In this document: piece after piece, positions 24,412 through 33,679 of the stretch | Layout of the letters: each line of letters starts with the position of its first letter | Numbering within the stretch: the stretch's first letter is position 1 | Origin: Guptibacillus hwajinpoensis | Lineage (GTDB): Bacteria; Bacillota; Bacilli; Bacillales; Bacillaceae_O | Assembly (NCBI GenBank): GCA_016841765.1 | Contig: JAENYN010000016.1 | Span: forward strand, 1 to 64,000 | Direction: 5' to 3' | Length of the DNA stretch: 64,000 nt | Notes under the pieces: model-generated | The model's database searches: none | What the model was told of the DNA's origin: nothing | What the model saw: the letters and a program-made list of their open reading frames with translations, nothing else | Made by a program: the position numbers and the translations under genes

Positions 24412-25584
24412 ATGGAAGAGTTGCGCAATAAAGAAATGCTGTTGATTCCGGGGCCGACGCCTGTCGTCGATTCCATTTATGATGCAATTTCACAGGAAAC
24501 GAGAAGCCATACCGATGCCAGGTTCGCCGAAATTTACCGGAGCGCTCTTGAAAAGACAAAGGCCCTGTTCAAGAGCGATGGAGAAGTGTTTGTCATTTCC
24601 GGATCCGGCACACTCGCAATGGAAATGGCGTTGATCAATACTGTACCGTCCGGCGAAGACATTCTCGTCATCAGCCATGGCTTTTTTGGGGACCGTTTCA
24701 TAAAACTCGGGGAAGCATTCGGCTACCATGTTGACATGCTTCAATCCGAGTGGGGAAAGCAGGTGGATCCGGCCCTGGTCGATGAAAAACTTGCCTCCGG
24801 AAACTTCAAGGCGGTCACAATCACACATGCCGACACATCAACAGGCGTCGCTGCCGACCTGGATGCACTTGTCCCAGTCATTAAAAAACACAGGGCACTC
24901 GTCATTGTAGACGGTGTATGTGCAACAGCCGCGATGGAAGAAGACATGAGCAAGACATACGGCGATGAAAATGCCAAAATCGATGTCGTGCTGACCGGCG
25001 CACAAAAAGCGATCGGAGTTCCACCGGGACTTGCAATCGTCGCGTTCAACCAGTCGGCGCTCGCTGCCCGTGAAAAAATCGAGCATGTGCCCGGCTACTA
25101 TTCCGATATTTACAATTGGATTCCGATCATGCATGACCCGCAAAAGTACTTTGCGACTCCACCGGTGAATCTCATTTATGCATACGATGAAGGCATGAGG
25201 ATCGTCATGGAGGAAGGCATGGAAAAGCGGATCAAGCGCCATGAAGCCCTCGGCAAAGGAATCCGGGCCGCTCTTTCCGTATATGGAATGAAAGCTATCG
25301 CAAACGAAGAGGCAGCTGCCGCCACTTTAAGCTGCATCCTTTATCCAGAAGGAATCGATGATGCCGCCTTCCGTTCCGCTCTTGCCGAAAAAGGGCTCAT
25401 CGTTGCCGGCGCACTCGCTCATCTTGCAGGAAAAGCATTCCGAATCGGCCACATGGGCAACGTCACCGAAGACATGCTTGAAAAAGCGGTCGTTTTGATC
25501 GGCGAAACGCTCACTGAAATGGGCCACGCCGCTGATGTTCGACAGGCCGTGGAGATGTTGAACGGAACGTTCCATAAAGCATAA
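24412..25584 (+). CDS. Class-V aminotransferase (alanine/serine-glyoxylate type)
   Basis: A 390-residue PLP enzyme of the alanine-glyoxylate/serine-pyruvate aminotransferase group. LLIPGPTPV at the N-terminus, THADTSTG, VDGVCATAAMEEDM (cofactor Asp) and the Schiff-base Lys in LTGAQKAIGVPPG are clear. Relatives include PucG, the ureidoglycine-glyoxylate aminotransferase of purine catabolism, and phosphonate aminotransferases; no purine genes are nearby, so the substrate is open. The start is ambiguous: ATG 24412 directly abuts AAGGGGG, so TTG 24421 (9 bases away) may be the real start. The gene is single and convergent with a serine hydrolase. Confidence 0.92.
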   Translation: MEELRNKEMLLIPGPTPVVDSIYDAISQETRSHTDARFAEIYRSALEKTKALFKSDGEVFVISGSGTLAMEMALINTVPSGEDILVISHGFFGDRFIKLGEAFGYHVDMLQSEWGKQVDPALVDEKLASGNFKAVTITHADTSTGVAADLDALVPVIKKHRALVIVDGVCATAAMEEDMSKTYGDENAKIDVVLTGAQKAIGVPPGLAIVAFNQSALAAREKIEHVPGYYSDIYNWIPIMHDPQKYFATPPVNLIYAYDEGMRIVMEEGMEKRIKRHEALGKGIRAALSVYGMKAIANEEAAAATLSCILYPEGIDDAAFRSALAEKGLIVAGALAHLAGKAFRIGHMGNVTEDMLEKAVVLIGETLTEMGHAADVRQAVEMLNGTFHKA

Positions 25585-25590
25585 CAGTAA

Positions 25591-25636
25591 AGGTGCCTGA
25601 CCCCCGGCGCGTTAAAGCACCGGGGGTCAGGCACCT
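25591..25636. repeat. 44-bp palindrome family, copy 5
   Basis: A copy with one arm mismatch (GCACCG) fills nearly the whole gap between two convergent genes. Its last bases overlap the stop codon of the serine hydrolase. Confidence 0.95.
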
Positions 25637-26657
25637 ATATGAACATTGCCTCCTCTGCCGCTTTCATCACAGCAAAGGCCCCCGAACTCATGTTAGATGC
25701 AATCACAACCCTCGCATCCCCATCAGGATAATAAGCAGAGTGGAAGTTCACGCCAGGGTCATATCCCATCACATGGTATTTACAAATGGAGCCGTCACGG
25801 TCGTTAAGCCACATTCCATAGCCATAAGAAACGCCTTCTTTAACACGGATATGCGGGGTCATCAGCAGGCGGGTATACTCTTCGCTTAAGAGCTTATAGT
25901 CCAGCAAGCCGTCCCACAACTTTACCATGTCCGGCGCCGTCACAAATGCTCCTCCGTCGGCTCCGCCTCGGGCCGGAATTGAATAGATGTTGGTTTTATA
26001 TGACCCACCCCCCATCTCAATATATCCGTATGCCGTATTCCCGGGAAGCCGGTCAAGCGCAAAATAGCCGGACCGCTCCATCCCGCAAGGCTCGAAAATT
26101 TCCCTTTCCACATATTCCTGGAAGGTGAGCCCGGTTTGCTGTTCGATGATCAGGCCGAGCAATATATATCCTGCATTATTGTAGTGGAATTTCTCGCCGG
26201 GCGGGAACATCATCTTCCCGTCTTGAAACATAGGAAGAAAATCCTCTAGCTTCCTCAAAAGATACATAGGCGTCTGTTTCCAGAGATCCTCGAAATCATC
26301 CATTATCTCCTCATCAAAATAATCGGGAACACCTGCACTGTGGATCAGGAGGTGATGAAGGGTAATGGTTTCATCGAACCCGGCAAACTTTATATCAAGA
26401 CAGTCCTTAAGCATGCTGTCAAATGAAATCTTCCCCTGTTCAGCAAGCTGGCAAATTGCAATGGCAGTGAACAGCTTGCAGCCGGACGCGATGCCGAATC
26501 TCGTATCAATGGTGTTCTGCATCGCGTCCGCGCGATTGGCAAAACCTAAAGCAGTTTTGACAAGGGGACGGCTGCCTTTAGTAATCATGACAGATCCTGA
26601 AAACGTTTCGTCTTTCATCACTTCTTCTATTGATTGGGTTAACTTATTATCTTCCAA
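25635..26657 (-). CDS. Serine hydrolase, beta-lactamase class C fold
   Basis: A 340-residue serine hydrolase of the class C beta-lactamase/DD-peptidase family (PF00144). Catalytic motifs are Ser-Gly-Cys-Lys near residue 58 (SxxK), Tyr-Asn-Asn near residue 159 (YxN) and an HxxG-like segment (HVMGYDPG) near residue 294. There is no signal peptide, so it is likely cytoplasmic, where relatives act as esterases or peptidases. It is monocistronic, and its stop codon touches the neighbouring palindrome. The substrate is unknown. Confidence 0.9.
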   Translation of the reverse strand: MEDNKLTQSIEEVMKDETFSGSVMITKGSRPLVKTALGFANRADAMQNTIDTRFGIASGCKLFTAIAICQLAEQGKISFDSMLKDCLDIKFAGFDETITLHHLLIHSAGVPDYFDEEIMDDFEDLWKQTPMYLLRKLEDFLPMFQDGKMMFPPGEKFHYNNAGYILLGLIIEQQTGLTFQEYVEREIFEPCGMERSGYFALDRLPGNTAYGYIEMGGGSYKTNIYSIPARGGADGGAFVTAPDMVKLWDGLLDYKLLSEEYTRLLMTPHIRVKEGVSYGYGMWLNDRDGSICKYHVMGYDPGVNFHSAYYPDGDARVVIASNMSSGAFAVMKAAEEAMFI

Positions 26658-26838
26658 TATTCTTTGTCTCTCCCTTTTTTTTACAAGTCCCTATATCATT
26701 CAAGAATCACATGTCCGGTTCCTTTATTTTTTTCGTGCGGTGCCCCTCGCTTGTCAGATTTTGTCGGAATTATTTCCATGTTTTACATAATCGACCCGGG
26801 GACCATTGCTTTCCGCAGGCGTTGTGTGTTTCTCAGAG

Positions 26839-26873
26839 AAAAAGCCTGATCCCGGCTGGAATCAGGCTTTTTC
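26839..26873 (-). terminator. Terminator after the surface-protein gene
   Basis: AAAAAGCCTGAT / ATCAGGCTTTTT form a perfect 12-bp stem with T-runs on both strands. It lies directly after the stop of the alternative C-terminal frame (26881), supporting that frame as the original gene end. Confidence 0.85.
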
Positions 26874-26936
26874 TTAATATTTATTTTTTTACCAGGACTC
26901 TCTTTCCGTTCCTGAGGGTTAGGAAGAAAAGCGTGA

Positions 26937-29900
26937 TCACCGCATCCTTATCATCAAAATAGAGGAAGGAATTTTCATGTTGATACTGCCTCTAACAATT
27001 GTGACAGCTGCTTTTTTAGCTTTCAATAGGCGAATTTGTTTTTCTGTCAGTACGACATCAACTGTGGATTTTTCACCTGTATCCTTTACATGAATTTCGA
27101 AATCTCCTTTGTCTGCCAGCGACTCAACCGCCGAATCAGGGATGGCTGCCTTTCCATTTTTCACAGCAGGCCTGGTGACAACGGTTTTACTTTTAGGGTG
27201 AGCAGTTTCACTGTCTGCCTTTCCAGGTGCTGGATCAAGAGGCCCTGGCTGATCTTTTCCGCCTTCAGAAGGAGGGACTGATGGATCATCAGGAGATCCT
27301 TCTCCCGGCACAACTCCGCCGTTATCCTCAGGGTTCCCATCGTTTTGTGAGTCATCGCCGCTGCTTCCATCACTGTTATCCTCTCCGTCTTCCACCGGAG
27401 CTCCTCCGCTGTCCCCATCATCCGGATCTTCTTCAACCGGTGAATTGCCCGGACCTGTATATGAAATGTTTTGAATGATGATCTCCCGTTCAATAACTGT
27501 GTTCCGTTCGATATGAATTTCTTTCAATAGTTCCCCGTCGTCACTATCCGGATTCAGCATGTCCAAGTTAGATATAAAGCCTTCCGGCAACTCGACCAAT
27601 AAAATATAGCCTCCAATTTTCAGCACTTCTTTCGGAGTATCCCATTTAATGCTGCCGTCTGGCTCGATGTGCCCGATCAGTTTCGCTTCATCCAAATATT
27701 TTGGAATGTTCGGTGTCGCCAGCTCATTAATGTAAAGCGGGTTCAAATAATCCTGGTAGACTGTTTCCAAAGCTGTTTTGTCTTTTATTTCACGGCCAAG
27801 AATGACATCCATGCCGACTATGACAGAATCGACCGGCCCAATGACTCCGCCTCTGAGCTGGGCGACATCCACGTTGATATATCCGGTAGGAATCGGCGAA
27901 CCAATTTTAAAATTATCCTGGAAAGTCTTCGGAATGCCGTTTTCATCATCTCCCATCGGATAATCAGGATCCTGGCTCATGTAGACGACATATGACTTTG
28001 AAAAATTGGACGTATCTTTGAATCCTGTTAATTCAAATAGATTGAAACCTACCAAGTCCTGCCCTTCTTCAACTTTAAACATCCCCGAACCGAGAAGCGG
28101 ATTGCTTCCGCTTTGTTCTACTTTCACATGATAGTCGCCAGGCGGGAGGTTATATCCTCTGATATAGACATCTTCTTTTGACAGGAACTGGTCAACCGGT
28201 TCTTCAGAGTCTTCTGTTGTGGCAACAATTCGGAACGGATCAACTACTGAAGGGTCTGCAGCAACGCTGACATAACAACTGGCCAGCGGGTCCCCGTCGC
28301 TCGATTTCACTGTAATCGATGCATATCCGGCGGCTATCCCCTCAATGACGGCAACTGAGGGATCTTCGGTAACCGTCACGTTTGCAATTTCAGGATGTGA
28401 ACTTTCCCATTCAAGAGTTGCCAGATCAAGATCATTAGGGAAAAAGTCAACAATTGAAAGATTTGCTGTTCCTCCGACGTACACACTCAAATGTGAAGGC
28501 ATCAGTTCAACGGCAGGGCCGTCCCCTCCGTCATCCACCGCTGTCTTTTTGAGGACAATCTGCCGATAAACATTTCCATCCCGCTCAATGTGAACTTCCT
28601 TCAACAGTTCGCCGTCTTCGGAGTCCGGATTCACCTGATCCAAATTAGAGCTATAACCGTCCGGCAGTTCGATCAACAGGATATACCCGCCGATTTTCAG
28701 CACTTCCTTTGGTGTGCCCCATACGACACCTCCGTCTGCCTGGACCTCGCCGATCAGTTTCGCTTCATCCGAATATTTGGAGGTGGCATCCGTTCCATCG
28801 TAAAGTGGATTCAGATAATCCTCCAGCTGGGTCTCAGCTGCTGTTTTGTCCTTGATTTCACGCCCGAGAATGACATCCATTCCTTTAAGTTCCGGATCTA
28901 AGGGAAGGATTTGCCCATTTTCTTCAACTACCATGTTTACGCCAATAGTGCCGGTCGGAATCGGCGAACCGATTTTGAAATTATCGTGGAATGTTTTCGG
29001 AATGCCGTTTTCATCATCCCCAGATGGATAGGCCGGGTCCTGGCTCATGGAAACAAAATATGATTTCGAGTATTTTACCGTTTCCGTAAATTTAGTCACA
29101 TCATAAAGGTTGAATATCGCTTCACCTTGTTCATTAAAAGTAATATTCACGGTGCCGTCACCGAGAAGAGGGGCGCTTCCCTTCTGCTCCACTTTTACAT
29201 GATAGGTGCCTTCAGGCATCCCATAAGCACGGATAAACACGCTTTCTTTATCTTCAAATTGATCGACAGCCTCAGCAGAGTCTTCGGTGGTTGCCACGAT
29301 ATATGCCGGATCGGTGACTGCCGGATCTGCTGCAACTGTGACTAAACATTGTGCAAGCGGTGTCCCATCCAGCTTTTCGACTGTAACGACTGCCTCTTCG
29401 GCCAAAACACCCGTTAACTCAACTACCGTCGGATCATCTGTTTTTTGTACAGAAACGGCTTGACTAGAACTTTTCCATACAAGCGCCTGCAAGCTGGCCC
29501 CTTCAGGTGTATATTCTGTGATGGAAAGGGTCTTCGTTTCCCCAATAAAGAGGCTTTGTGTGTTTGCATCCAATACGACTGTTTCCACTTCAATTGCTGA
29601 CGAACCGGTTACCTCTATCGTCAGCTGAGGTTTTTCGTCTGTTCCTGTCACGGTTCCTGTCAAAGTCTCAGTGCCTGGCTCCTTAAAGACGGTTTTACCA
29701 TTGGTTCCGTCCCAGGATACCGGCACTTGCAATGTTGAACCATCGTTTAAAACGGCCGTTACTTCAGCCGGCAGCGTAATCACTTCGCCTGTTTGAGCGG
29801 TGATTGTTCCAAGAGGCTGAAAACTGGTAATCTCTTTTACTGTTATAGAAGCTGTTGCCGTGAACGTCTGGCTTCCATCCGTGATTGCAGCAGTCACTGC

Positions 29901-30509
29901 CGCAGTCCCGCTCGCCAGCGCGGTGACGTTGCCGTTACCATCCACAGCGGCAACCCCCTGATTACTGCTTGTCCAGCTTACAGCCTGGTTTGAGGCATTG
30001 GCCGGCACGATGCTGGCCGTGATTTTTTCTTGCTGTCCTTTCATTAAGCTCACAGCACTTTTATCTATGTTAATACCGGTTATCCCTATGCGTTCCACTT
30101 TTTTATAAAGGAGTGTTCCGGATTTTTGAAAATTGCCCTGCGCCTGTTTCAGATCGATTGTCAGTGGAGCCGGACCTTCATAACCTGATATGCTGCTTCC
30201 CGTTATCGTGACTGACCCTCCAGGAGGAACTTGTTTAAAAACAATTTGGTGGTTTACTGTTTCCCCCGCCATGGTAACCGGGGGCTCACCTTCCTCAGCT
30301 TTCTTGGTGAGCGTTATGTGTGCTTGCGTTCCAGAATCCAATCCTTCAGCGGTGACTGTAATCGTGTATGTTTTTTCCCCGCCCGACTCGTTACTGCCGC
30401 TGTTCCCCCCTGCTGCCATTGCCGTTGCCGCCAGCCCATTCACAATAGTAAGGAGAAAAATAGACAGCAATACGATAACCTTCTTGATTCTTTTACCAAG
30501 TCTTTTCAC
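26937..30509 (-). CDS. Large secreted surface protein with Ig-like (Big_2) domains and internal duplication; likely C-terminal frameshift
   Basis: A 1190-residue exported protein: signal peptide (residues 1-32, ending near AMAAG), an Ig-like domain of the bacterial Big_2 type (ISVLMKGQQEKITASI-like region, about 140-225), then a module of about 370 residues repeated twice (about 305-670 and 675-1035). Both copies share DENGIPKTF, FKIGSPIPTG, GMDVILGREIKDKTA and PKEVLKIGGYILL. A Pro/Asp/Gly-rich linker (1040-1120) and a partial wall-type domain end it. At the C-terminus the frame ends at 26937 in an implausible MIRMR tail, while another frame continues FDDKDAVITL to a stop at 26881 just before the terminator; a one-base indel near 26955 is likely. 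No LPXTG or SLH anchor is seen. Function is unknown; adhesion is an inference. Confidence 0.85.
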   Translation of the reverse strand: MKRLGKRIKKVIVLLSIFLLTIVNGLAATAMAAGGNSGSNESGGEKTYTITVTAEGLDSGTQAHITLTKKAEEGEPPVTMAGETVNHQIVFKQVPPGGSVTITGSSISGYEGPAPLTIDLKQAQGNFQKSGTLLYKKVERIGITGINIDKSAVSLMKGQQEKITASIVPANASNQAVSWTSSNQGVAAVDGNGNVTALASGTAAVTAAITDGSQTFTATASITVKEITSFQPLGTITAQTGEVITLPAEVTAVLNDGSTLQVPVSWDGTNGKTVFKEPGTETLTGTVTGTDEKPQLTIEVTGSSAIEVETVVLDANTQSLFIGETKTLSITEYTPEGASLQALVWKSSSQAVSVQKTDDPTVVELTGVLAEEAVVTVEKLDGTPLAQCLVTVAADPAVTDPAYIVATTEDSAEAVDQFEDKESVFIRAYGMPEGTYHVKVEQKGSAPLLGDGTVNITFNEQGEAIFNLYDVTKFTETVKYSKSYFVSMSQDPAYPSGDDENGIPKTFHDNFKIGSPIPTGTIGVNMVVEENGQILPLDPELKGMDVILGREIKDKTAAETQLEDYLNPLYDGTDATSKYSDEAKLIGEVQADGGVVWGTPKEVLKIGGYILLIELPDGYSSNLDQVNPDSEDGELLKEVHIERDGNVYRQIVLKKTAVDDGGDGPAVELMPSHLSVYVGGTANLSIVDFFPNDLDLATLEWESSHPEIANVTVTEDPSVAVIEGIAAGYASITVKSSDGDPLASCYVSVAADPSVVDPFRIVATTEDSEEPVDQFLSKEDVYIRGYNLPPGDYHVKVEQSGSNPLLGSGMFKVEEGQDLVGFNLFELTGFKDTSNFSKSYVVYMSQDPDYPMGDDENGIPKTFQDNFKIGSPIPTGYINVDVAQLRGGVIGPVDSVIVGMDVILGREIKDKTALETVYQDYLNPLYINELATPNIPKYLDEAKLIGHIEPDGSIKWDTPKEVLKIGGYILLVELPEGFISNLDMLNPDSDDGELLKEIHIERNTVIEREIIIQNISYTGPGNSPVEEDPDDGDSGGAPVEDGEDNSDGSSGDDSQNDGNPEDNGGVVPGEGSPDDPSVPPSEGGKDQPGPLDPAPGKADSETAHPKSKTVVTRPAVKNGKAAIPDSAVESLADKGDFEIHVKDTGEKSTVDVVLTEKQIRLLKAKKAAVTIVRGSINMKIPSSILMIRMR

Positions 30510-30980
30510 CCTTGAGCCCTCCTACTTATTCAATTTCAGCCGGGACGCCTGTTCACTCTTGTCATCATCGTTTCTGCATTCCTCCTTTACTGGAAAAAAT
30601 AAAATCTGTTCATTAAAAAGAACAACCTTTAATTTTATTATACTACCATCCTGTAAAAAACGGTGAAAACACCAGATGTTTTTGTTCTCTAACGAGAACA
30701 CTTTATTATGTAGAAATAGTGTTGAAACAGAAAAGTTCTGATGAAATCTGCCCAGCTTCATCAAATATAAAAAAAAGAGGTTGATTCTATACAACCACTC
30801 TTAACCGAAACCGAGAACCACCATCAATATACAAATAATGTTATAATTTATTACTATCTGTACATGCACGTGTTTATCGAATTTTTTACAAACGTAGTTA
30901 GACTGAAAGAAAACAGTTGAAGGCTATTAGTAGACTGCAAAAAAATATACTATCCTATAAGGCAAGAAAGGAACTTAACA
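30510..30980. other. 471-bp AT-rich divergent intergenic region
   Basis: This region separates the surface-protein gene (minus) from the YbaN-like gene (plus). It is AT-rich and should hold both promoters. I see no convincing ORF, repeat or structured RNA in it. Confidence 0.5.
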
Positions 30981-31373
30981 ATGAAGCCCTCCTCACGTTT
31001 AGCGATAAAAAAGTATCTTTTCATTCTTCTCGGGTCACTGGCCCTTGCACTCGGTATTCTTGGTCTCGTTCTGCCTTTACTGCCTACAACGCCACTCTTA
31101 CTTCTGGCGGCCTTCTTTTATGTAAGGAGTTCAAAAAAGCTATATAACTGGTTAATCAATCACAGGGTTTTCGGCCCCTATATCTATGACTATATTAAGT
31201 ACCGCGCCATAAAAAAGAATGCTAAAATCAGTTCCATTCTCTTTCTGTGGCTGACACTTTTCCTGTCCATGTGGCTTGTGTCAAAAGCCATTGTCACGGT
31301 TATTCTTTTTGCGGTAGGGGTTGGCGTGAGCCTTTATTTGCTGTCGCTGAAAAATAGCGAAGAAGGTGCCTGA
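30981..31373 (+). CDS. YbaN-like DUF454 membrane protein, stop codon inside palindrome copy 6
   Basis: A 130-residue protein with about four hydrophobic segments and the DUF454 signature LPLLPTTPLLLLAAFFYVRSS near residue 28. The family (Escherichia coli YbaN) is conserved and has no assigned role. AAAGGA about 6-8 bases before ATG 30981 fits. Its last two codons (Gly-Ala) and the TGA stop are the first bases of palindrome copy 6, so the repeat has replaced or trimmed the original C-terminus. Confidence 0.88.
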   Translation: MKPSSRLAIKKYLFILLGSLALALGILGLVLPLLPTTPLLLLAAFFYVRSSKKLYNWLINHRVFGPYIYDYIKYRAIKKNAKISSILFLWLTLFLSMWLVSKAIVTVILFAVGVGVSLYLLSLKNSEEGA

Positions 31374-31410
31374 CCCCCGGCGCTTTAACGCGCCGGGGGT
31401 CAGGCACCTT
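31363..31410. repeat. 44-bp palindrome family, copy 6 (overlaps a gene end)
   Basis: AAGGTGCCTGACC... opens this copy, and the TGA in it is the stop codon of the YbaN-like gene. T-runs follow the 3-prime arm, giving a good terminator. Confidence 0.95.
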
Positions 31411-31444
31411 TTTTGGCATTTTTTGCCCAATTTCAAAAAAACGC

Positions 31445-31493
31445 TTGTAAAACGACACTAATGTCGTTATAATAAAAATGACACTAATGTCGT
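31445..31493 (+). promoter_or_regulatory. Promoter with tandem TetR-type operators
   Basis: TTGTAA (31445) and TATAAT (31468) are 17 bases apart. The spacer is the palindrome ACGACA-CTAA-TGTCGT (31452-31467), and a second near-identical palindrome lies at 31478-31493, 26 bp away. A repressor bound here would occlude the promoter. The TetR protein encoded at the end of this operon is the natural candidate. Confidence 0.8.
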
Positions 31494-31515
31494 TTTAATA
31501 AATGGAGGGATTAAA

Positions 31516-32793
31516 ATGGAGGCACGGTTGGGACGAAATAAAGGGTTTTTGACGTTGATGGCCGCCCAGTTGATTTCAGGTCTTGGTGACTGGCTTAGTA
31601 TTGTGGCGGTGATCACGCTTGTCGGATTGAAATGGAATGCAACACCGCTGGAAGTTTCTTTTATCATTTTGTCCCTGGCCGTGCCGATGGCATTGCTCGG
31701 CCCATTCACCGGAACGATTGCTGACCGGTTCAACCGGAAAGCACTTATGGTTGTTTCCGATCTGGTAAGAGCCGTGTTGATCCTCATTCTGGCAACAGCA
31801 ACTTCCATCTATACCGTCTATATATGTCTATTTGCGACAGGGCTGCTTTCGGCCGTCTTTATCCCGGCGAAAAATGGAAAATTAAAAGAAGTGGTTGCCG
31901 ATGGGAACATGAAAAGCGCGATGTCCATCACCTCCATGATTGATTCCGGCACTAAAATCGCCGGACCCCTGCTGAGCGGGATTCTGGTCGCCTCATTCGG
32001 GACAAAGCTTGTTTTTTACATCGACTCAGCGACTTTCATCATTTCTGCACTCCTCATCTTTTTGTTGCCGAAGGCTGCCAATGCTCTAACCCAACAGCCT
32101 CAACCCGCTGTTGATCAGGAAAAGGCGTCTTTCAAAGAAGACTTTTTGGAAGGGATGGTTTTCATTAAAGGAAACCCGTATTTGTTAACCGGTATGACAG
32201 TGCTCGGAATCAGCCTGTTGATTCTGCAGCTTTCCGACTCACAGTTCATCGTGCTGATCCGCCAGTTGACAGACGCTTCCCCTGATTTATTCGGGATGCT
32301 TGTGACCGGGTCCGGACTCGGAATGTTTCTCGCCGGCTTGTTACTGGCCAAAAAAACAGAGTATAACGCTTTGCTGCTGATGGTTCTGGGTGTTTGTGCG
32401 GTCGGTGTGAGCTTTGGTATGATGGCAATATTGACAGCTGCCGATCTCCCTTTTTCAATCATCTGGGGGCCGGCTCTCGGATTTGTCGCCGGGTTTGCCG
32501 CCAGCCTGGTTTTCATTCCGTTTCAGGCAGCGGTACAAACCGATACACCAGTCCATATGACAGGGAGAGTTTTCGGGGTAATCAACAGTGTGACAACGAC
32601 AGCCACCATTATCGGCCCGTTGCTTGGCGGATGGCTTGCCACTGTTATCGGCATTATCCCGACATTCATTATCACTGCCTCCCTTTTAGTGGCAATGTCT
32701 TTCATTGTATTTTTACTCAGAGGCAAAATTGAACGGGGGAATGAACATGTCTCCGAAAGTCAGCCAGGAGCACAAGGAACAGCGTCGAGCTAA
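31516..32793 (+). CDS. MFS transporter (MFS_3/enterobactin-exporter-like)
   Basis: A 425-residue major-facilitator protein with 12 membrane segments. The loop-2 motif GTIADRFNRKALM near residue 66 is typical, and the second half carries RVFGVINSVTTTA near residue 345. It resembles the Bacillus YfiS-type exporters paired with a TetR regulator. AATGGAGGG lies 6-8 bases before ATG 31516. Its 3-prime end overlaps the TetR gene by 47 bp. It probably exports a toxic compound or a siderophore-like molecule in response to the TetR ligand (inference). Confidence 0.9.
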   Translation: MEARLGRNKGFLTLMAAQLISGLGDWLSIVAVITLVGLKWNATPLEVSFIILSLAVPMALLGPFTGTIADRFNRKALMVVSDLVRAVLILILATATSIYTVYICLFATGLLSAVFIPAKNGKLKEVVADGNMKSAMSITSMIDSGTKIAGPLLSGILVASFGTKLVFYIDSATFIISALLIFLLPKAANALTQQPQPAVDQEKASFKEDFLEGMVFIKGNPYLLTGMTVLGISLLILQLSDSQFIVLIRQLTDASPDLFGMLVTGSGLGMFLAGLLLAKKTEYNALLLMVLGVCAVGVSFGMMAILTAADLPFSIIWGPALGFVAGFAASLVFIPFQAAVQTDTPVHMTGRVFGVINSVTTTATIIGPLLGGWLATVIGIIPTFIITASLLVAMSFIVFLLRGKIERGNEHVSESQPGAQGTASS

Positions 32794-33364
32794 TATATTG
32801 GAAGCCGCAAAAGAGGTATTCATTGAACACGGCTACGAACGGGCTACGATGAAGCACATCATGGATGCAGCCGCTGTGAGCCGCGGCGGCCTTTATCAAT
32901 ATTTTTCAAATAAGGAAGATGTATACGAAGCGATTCTCGAAGAATCGCTGTCAAAATCCGCAAAGAGCATGGAGTCTTTATTGAAAAATGAGGTTTCTTC
33001 CTATTGGGATTTATTACGGCAAAGCATCTTTGGCGAAAGCGGCGAACCCGATGATGAAATGGATCCGATGGCTCCGTCCAATCTGGAATTTTTCGTAACC
33101 GGCCGGAACGATAAGCGCCGGCGTGAATACGGCAGAGTCCGCTACATTGATGGAATGAAAATTTACAAGGATATCATCGAGCAGGGGCAAAAAAGCGGGG
33201 AATTCAGCACCAGGTTTGACAGTGAAATCCTGGCCCGGTCAATCATCTCCTCCATCGACGGCCTCGCCCTCGACCACACGATCCTGCCGAAAGAGGATAT
33301 CAAGCTGAAGGAGCAATCGGAACTGTTAGTGGAGTATTTGCGGATGGCTCTTGATGTAAAATGA
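32747..33364 (+). CDS. TetR-family repressor of the MFS pump
   Basis: A 205-residue TetR/AcrR regulator. Residues about 12-60 are the helix-turn-helix (ILEAAKEVFIEHGYERATMKHIMDAAAVSRGGLYQYFSNKED), a canonical signature; the rest is a helical ligand domain. ATG 32747 has CGGGGG 7 bases upstream; an ATG six bases earlier is less well spaced. The start lies inside the MFS gene, so translation is coupled. Two tandem palindromes over the operon promoter are its likely operators. The ligand is unknown. Confidence 0.92.
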   Translation: MSPKVSQEHKEQRRANILEAAKEVFIEHGYERATMKHIMDAAAVSRGGLYQYFSNKEDVYEAILEESLSKSAKSMESLLKNEVSSYWDLLRQSIFGESGEPDDEMDPMAPSNLEFFVTGRNDKRRREYGRVRYIDGMKIYKDIIEQGQKSGEFSTRFDSEILARSIISSIDGLALDHTILPKEDIKLKEQSELLVEYLRMALDVK

Positions 33365-33368
33365 GAAT

Positions 33369-33416
33369 AAGGTGCCTGACCCCCGGCGCGTTAACGCACC
33401 GGGGGTCAGGCACCTT
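33369..33416. repeat. 44-bp palindrome family, copy 7
   Basis: It begins 5 bp after the TetR stop with AAGGTGCC and ends with GGCACCTTTT. It lies between the TetR gene and the convergent cold-shock gene. Confidence 0.95.
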
Positions 33417-33440
33417 TTATGACCATACTAAAAGCCATCA

Positions 33441-33473
33441 AAAAAAGGGCTCTGCAAAAGAGCCCTATTTTTT
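33441..33473 (-). terminator. Terminator after the cold-shock gene
   Basis: GGGCTC / GAGCCC with A- and T-runs on both sides gives a bidirectional terminator, 6 bp after the cold-shock stop on the minus strand. Confidence 0.85.
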
Positions 33474-33478
33474 AGCAA

Positions 33479-33679
33479 TTAAAACTTGTTTACGTTTGTA
33501 GCTTGTGGTCCGCGCTGGCCTTGTTCAGTCTCGAATGTTACTTTTTGGCCTTCGTCCAAAGATTTGAATCCTTCGCCCTGGATAGCTGAGAAATGAACAA
33601 ATACGTCGTCTCCACCTTCAACTTCGATGAAGCCGAATCCTTTTTCTGCGTTGAACCATTTTACTGTACCTTCTTGCAT
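33479..33679 (-). CDS. Cold-shock protein (CspB/CspD type)
   Basis: A 66-residue cold-shock-domain protein, the usual length. RNA-binding motifs RNP1 (KGFGFIEV) and RNP2 (VFVHFSAI) are intact. It acts as an RNA chaperone and antiterminator, abundant in growth and after cold shock. The sequence mixes features of CspB, CspC and CspD, so I give no gene symbol. GGAGG lies about 8 bases before ATG 33679. A leader of more than 100 bp upstream would fit the long cold-shock 5-prime UTR of this family. Confidence 0.96.
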   Translation of the reverse strand: MQEGTVKWFNAEKGFGFIEVEGGDDVFVHFSAIQGEGFKSLDEGQKVTFETEQGQRGPQATNVNKF

